Below, piece by piece: positions 7,401 to 8,014 of a stretch of 8,014 nt of DNA. The translations under genes and the position numbers were made by a program. Numbering within the stretch: the stretch's first letter is position 1; each line of letters begins with the position of its first letter. The DNA is from Eubacteriales Family XIII. Incertae Sedis bacterium (lineage in GTDB: Bacteria > Bacillota_A > Clostridia > Peptostreptococcales > Anaerovoracaceae): the NCBI GenBank assembly GCA_031278145.1, contig JAITLA010000232.1, positions 1 to 8,014 of the forward strand, in the 5' to 3' direction. A model generated the notes under the pieces. It ran no database searches, was not told the origin of the DNA, and saw only the letters and a program-made list of their open reading frames with translations.

Positions 7401-8014
7401 CGCGGCTTCGAGGCCTGCTGGGAGATCCCCGCGGGCGCGCAAACGGCGCGGGACGGCAACTGGAGCAAAGGACCCGGGAAGGCGCTCTTCGAGGCCGCAG
7501 AGGCCGCGCTCGGCCCGCTTCCGATACTGGCGGAGGATCTCGGCGTGATCACGCCGGGCGTGCACGCCCTGCGCCACACCTTTGCGTGGCCGGGTATGCA
7601 GGTATACCAATTCCACGCGGACGCGATGACGCGGGAGAGCGCCCAAGCGGAGGAAGAACGCGCGGACGGGGGCGCGGAGGCGTGGAGCGACGCGGCCTTG
7701 CGGGTGTATTATACGGGCACGCACGACAACGATACCCTGGCGAGCTGGGTTTCGGAAAAGCTGCGCGAGGCGGAGCGACAGGCCCCCGAGCCTTCGTCTT
7801 CGGAACGGGCCCCCGAGATACCGCTCTCGGACCGTGTGCGGGAGGCCTGCGCGGCGATCATCGAAAAGCTGTACGCCGCGCCGGCCGTATGGGTCATCCT
7901 GCCCCTGCAGGATCTGTGGTGCCTCGGCACGGACGCGCGCATGAACACGCCCGGCACAGCCGAAGGCAACTGGGTCTGGCGCGCGTCCGAGGATGCCTTC
8001 ACGCGGGAATCCGC
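4413..8014 (+). CDS. Bifunctional GH13 alpha-amylase/neopullulanase-type and GH77 4-alpha-glucanotransferase fusion (3' end outside window)
   Basis: The frame from the ATG at 4413 is open to the window end, giving 1200 codons without a stop. Residues 1-140 form a beta-sandwich-like N-terminal domain as in neopullulanases and cyclomaltodextrinases. The GH13 domain starts near WWKEGLVYQIFVDRF (144-158). It carries DGVFSH (279-284), GCRLDVADE with nucleophile D369, LLGEVWED with acid/base E398, SHDKPR with transition-state stabiliser D473, and FPGVPSVFYGDEAG (522-535). A C-terminal beta domain ends near residue 683. After about 10 linker residues, GH77 begins (RAAGLLCHITSLPS, from 696). It has nucleophile D994 in LRLDHFRGF, E1041 in ILAEDLGV and D1105 in YTGTHDNDT. 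The ending ARMNTPGTAEGNW is near the usual MalQ C-terminus, so perhaps 15-50 residues are missing. The likely role is hydrolysis or debranching plus disproportionation of maltodextrins left by GlgP. No signal peptide is seen, so it is cytoplasmic. Similar fusions are, as I recall, annotated in Clostridia as GlgX/4-alpha-glucanotransferase. Bond specificity (1,4 versus 1,6) cannot be read from sequence. Confidence 0.93.
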   Translation, partial: MNRISLYHNSHLARYRFPFGAAPCGTTVAFSLDVTGLPEDCACSLRIWFQDVGETLVPMSAIGDATLADAADGDFCPPRRRYACTYATPDTPGNVWYYFIVASSGVTRYYGNNEQSRGGEGREAFSPPPSYQLTVYADSPVPAWWKEGLVYQIFVDRFARGGDWKERFFDAQRAEDGKGPTRILQSDWRDTPFLYKDDRGWVMRWPFFGGTLEGVREKLPYLKSLGVTILYLNPIFEAASNHKYDTGDYMKIDSGYGDEAAFRLLAKEARDRGISIVLDGVFSHTGADSIYFNKYGNYPSLGAWQSKDSPYRSWYRFNHDPEGYECWWGVADLPNVEESDPSYRAFICGDDDSVVRHWIGAGARGCRLDVADELPDEFICEIREAMKETDPDSVLLGEVWEDASNKTSYGAIRRYLLGAELDSTMNYPFRDWSLDFSMGRIGPAEVHSRVMSLYENYPREYFFSCLNLIGSHDKPRVLSVLGGISVDAERSEWEKQTLRLNDAERDLAGRRLKLLSVWQMTFPGVPSVFYGDEAGAEGLGDPYNRVPFPWGREDAELLDRYRAVGLLRAEHALFRRGEFVSHGGYRHMYAFCRQGEGERALVFLNGSHSESEEASIALAWDETVFIELLSGEALEPARAEEAAGRDEASLWAGGEIEARGNLPPAVLRVAVGPLECKIVYIRKADPASLVMRNLPRAAGLLCHITSLPSDTGCGDMGKAAYDFCDYLASAGQRIWQLLPVTTAGGGNSPYSGNSAFAGNEFLIDLHGLVKDGLLAEEDLPKPNLTARVLQSIVTGGSESRADFTRARAVKRPLFEKAFAAFDRNAPAFVDFCDKNAFWLSDYCLYRAISDAREDAPWQEWPADLRDRDPQALARCGTELAQPIALCAFLQYVFMKQWDALRAYAAKRGVSILGDLPIYVSASSCDTWAHRELFDLDARGQMRKSGGVPPDAFTEDGQNWHNPVFLWEANERRGYRWWIERFRRNLRLYDFLRLDHFRGFEACWEIPAGAQTARDGNWSKGPGKALFEAAEAALGPLPILAEDLGVITPGVHALRHTFAWPGMQVYQFHADAMTRESAQAEEERADGGAEAWSDAALRVYYTGTHDNDTLASWVSEKLREAERQAPEPSSSERAPEIPLSDRVREACAAIIEKLYAAPAVWVILPLQDLWCLGTDARMNTPGTAEGNWVWRASEDAFTRES
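6821..6835 (+). repeat. Alternating CG tract inside the amylase-MalQ gene
   Basis: Fifteen bases of strict pyrimidine-purine alternation include six consecutive CG dinucleotides (6823-6834). They encode Thr-Arg-Ala-Arg-Ala within the GH77 domain. Such tracts can adopt Z-DNA and are prone to slippage, but here this is most likely a by-product of GC-rich Arg/Ala codons. Confidence 0.5.

Noticed and set aside
4425..7724. A 1099-codon open frame on the minus strand, antisense to the amylase-MalQ gene
   Set aside because: Its codons are in exact register with the sense codons, so it stops only where the sense gene uses TTA, CTA or TCA. Those codons are nearly absent here (the first is the TCA of Ser5 at 4425-4427). 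The translation has no recognisable motif and is Arg/Ala/Val-rich, while the sense frame has every catalytic motif.
7371..8014. Possibility that the MalQ half is a broken or inactive copy
   Set aside because: D994, E1041 and D1105 are all present in standard contexts, and the frame stays open to the expected C-terminal motif; only the window edge truncates it.

Overview
The window is a contiguous piece of a glycogen (alpha-glucan) metabolism operon. All genes are on the + strand and tightly packed, and both outer genes are cut by the window edges. The order is glgP (3' end only), glgC, glgD, glgA, then one very long reading frame. That last frame joins a GH13 alpha-amylase/neopullulanase-type enzyme to a GH77 4-alpha-glucanotransferase (MalQ). 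Gaps between genes are 16, 59, 20 and 9 nt. Every internal start has a purine-rich Shine-Dalgarno-like sequence, and no terminator is visible, so one transcript is likely.

Organism: the paired glgC/glgD genes point to Bacillota, because GlgD is the non-catalytic partner subunit typical of Bacilli and Clostridia. The amylase-MalQ fusion and the GC-rich composition (roughly 60% by eye) fit a GC-rich uncultured Clostridia lineage, perhaps gut-associated; this is inference. Codon use is distinctive. TTA, CTA and TCA are almost absent, while the normally rare Ile codon ATA is common.

How the genes work together: GlgC, probably with GlgD, makes ADP-glucose from glucose-1-phosphate and ATP. GlgA polymerises ADP-glucose into alpha-1,4-glucan. 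GlgP removes outer glucose units by phosphorolysis. The GH13-GH77 fusion probably processes what GlgP cannot: its hydrolase half cuts branched or short maltodextrins and its transferase half disproportionates them into longer chains. No branching enzyme (glgB) is present; it may lie upstream of glgP or elsewhere.

Nothing here looks like a wholly undescribed system. The points most worth a second look are the fusion protein with six intact catalytic residues, the GlgD subunit whose two predicted metal-binding aspartates are replaced, and a well-formed sigma-A-like promoter sequence (TATAAT, 17-bp spacer) in an AT-rich island of unusual codons inside glgD.
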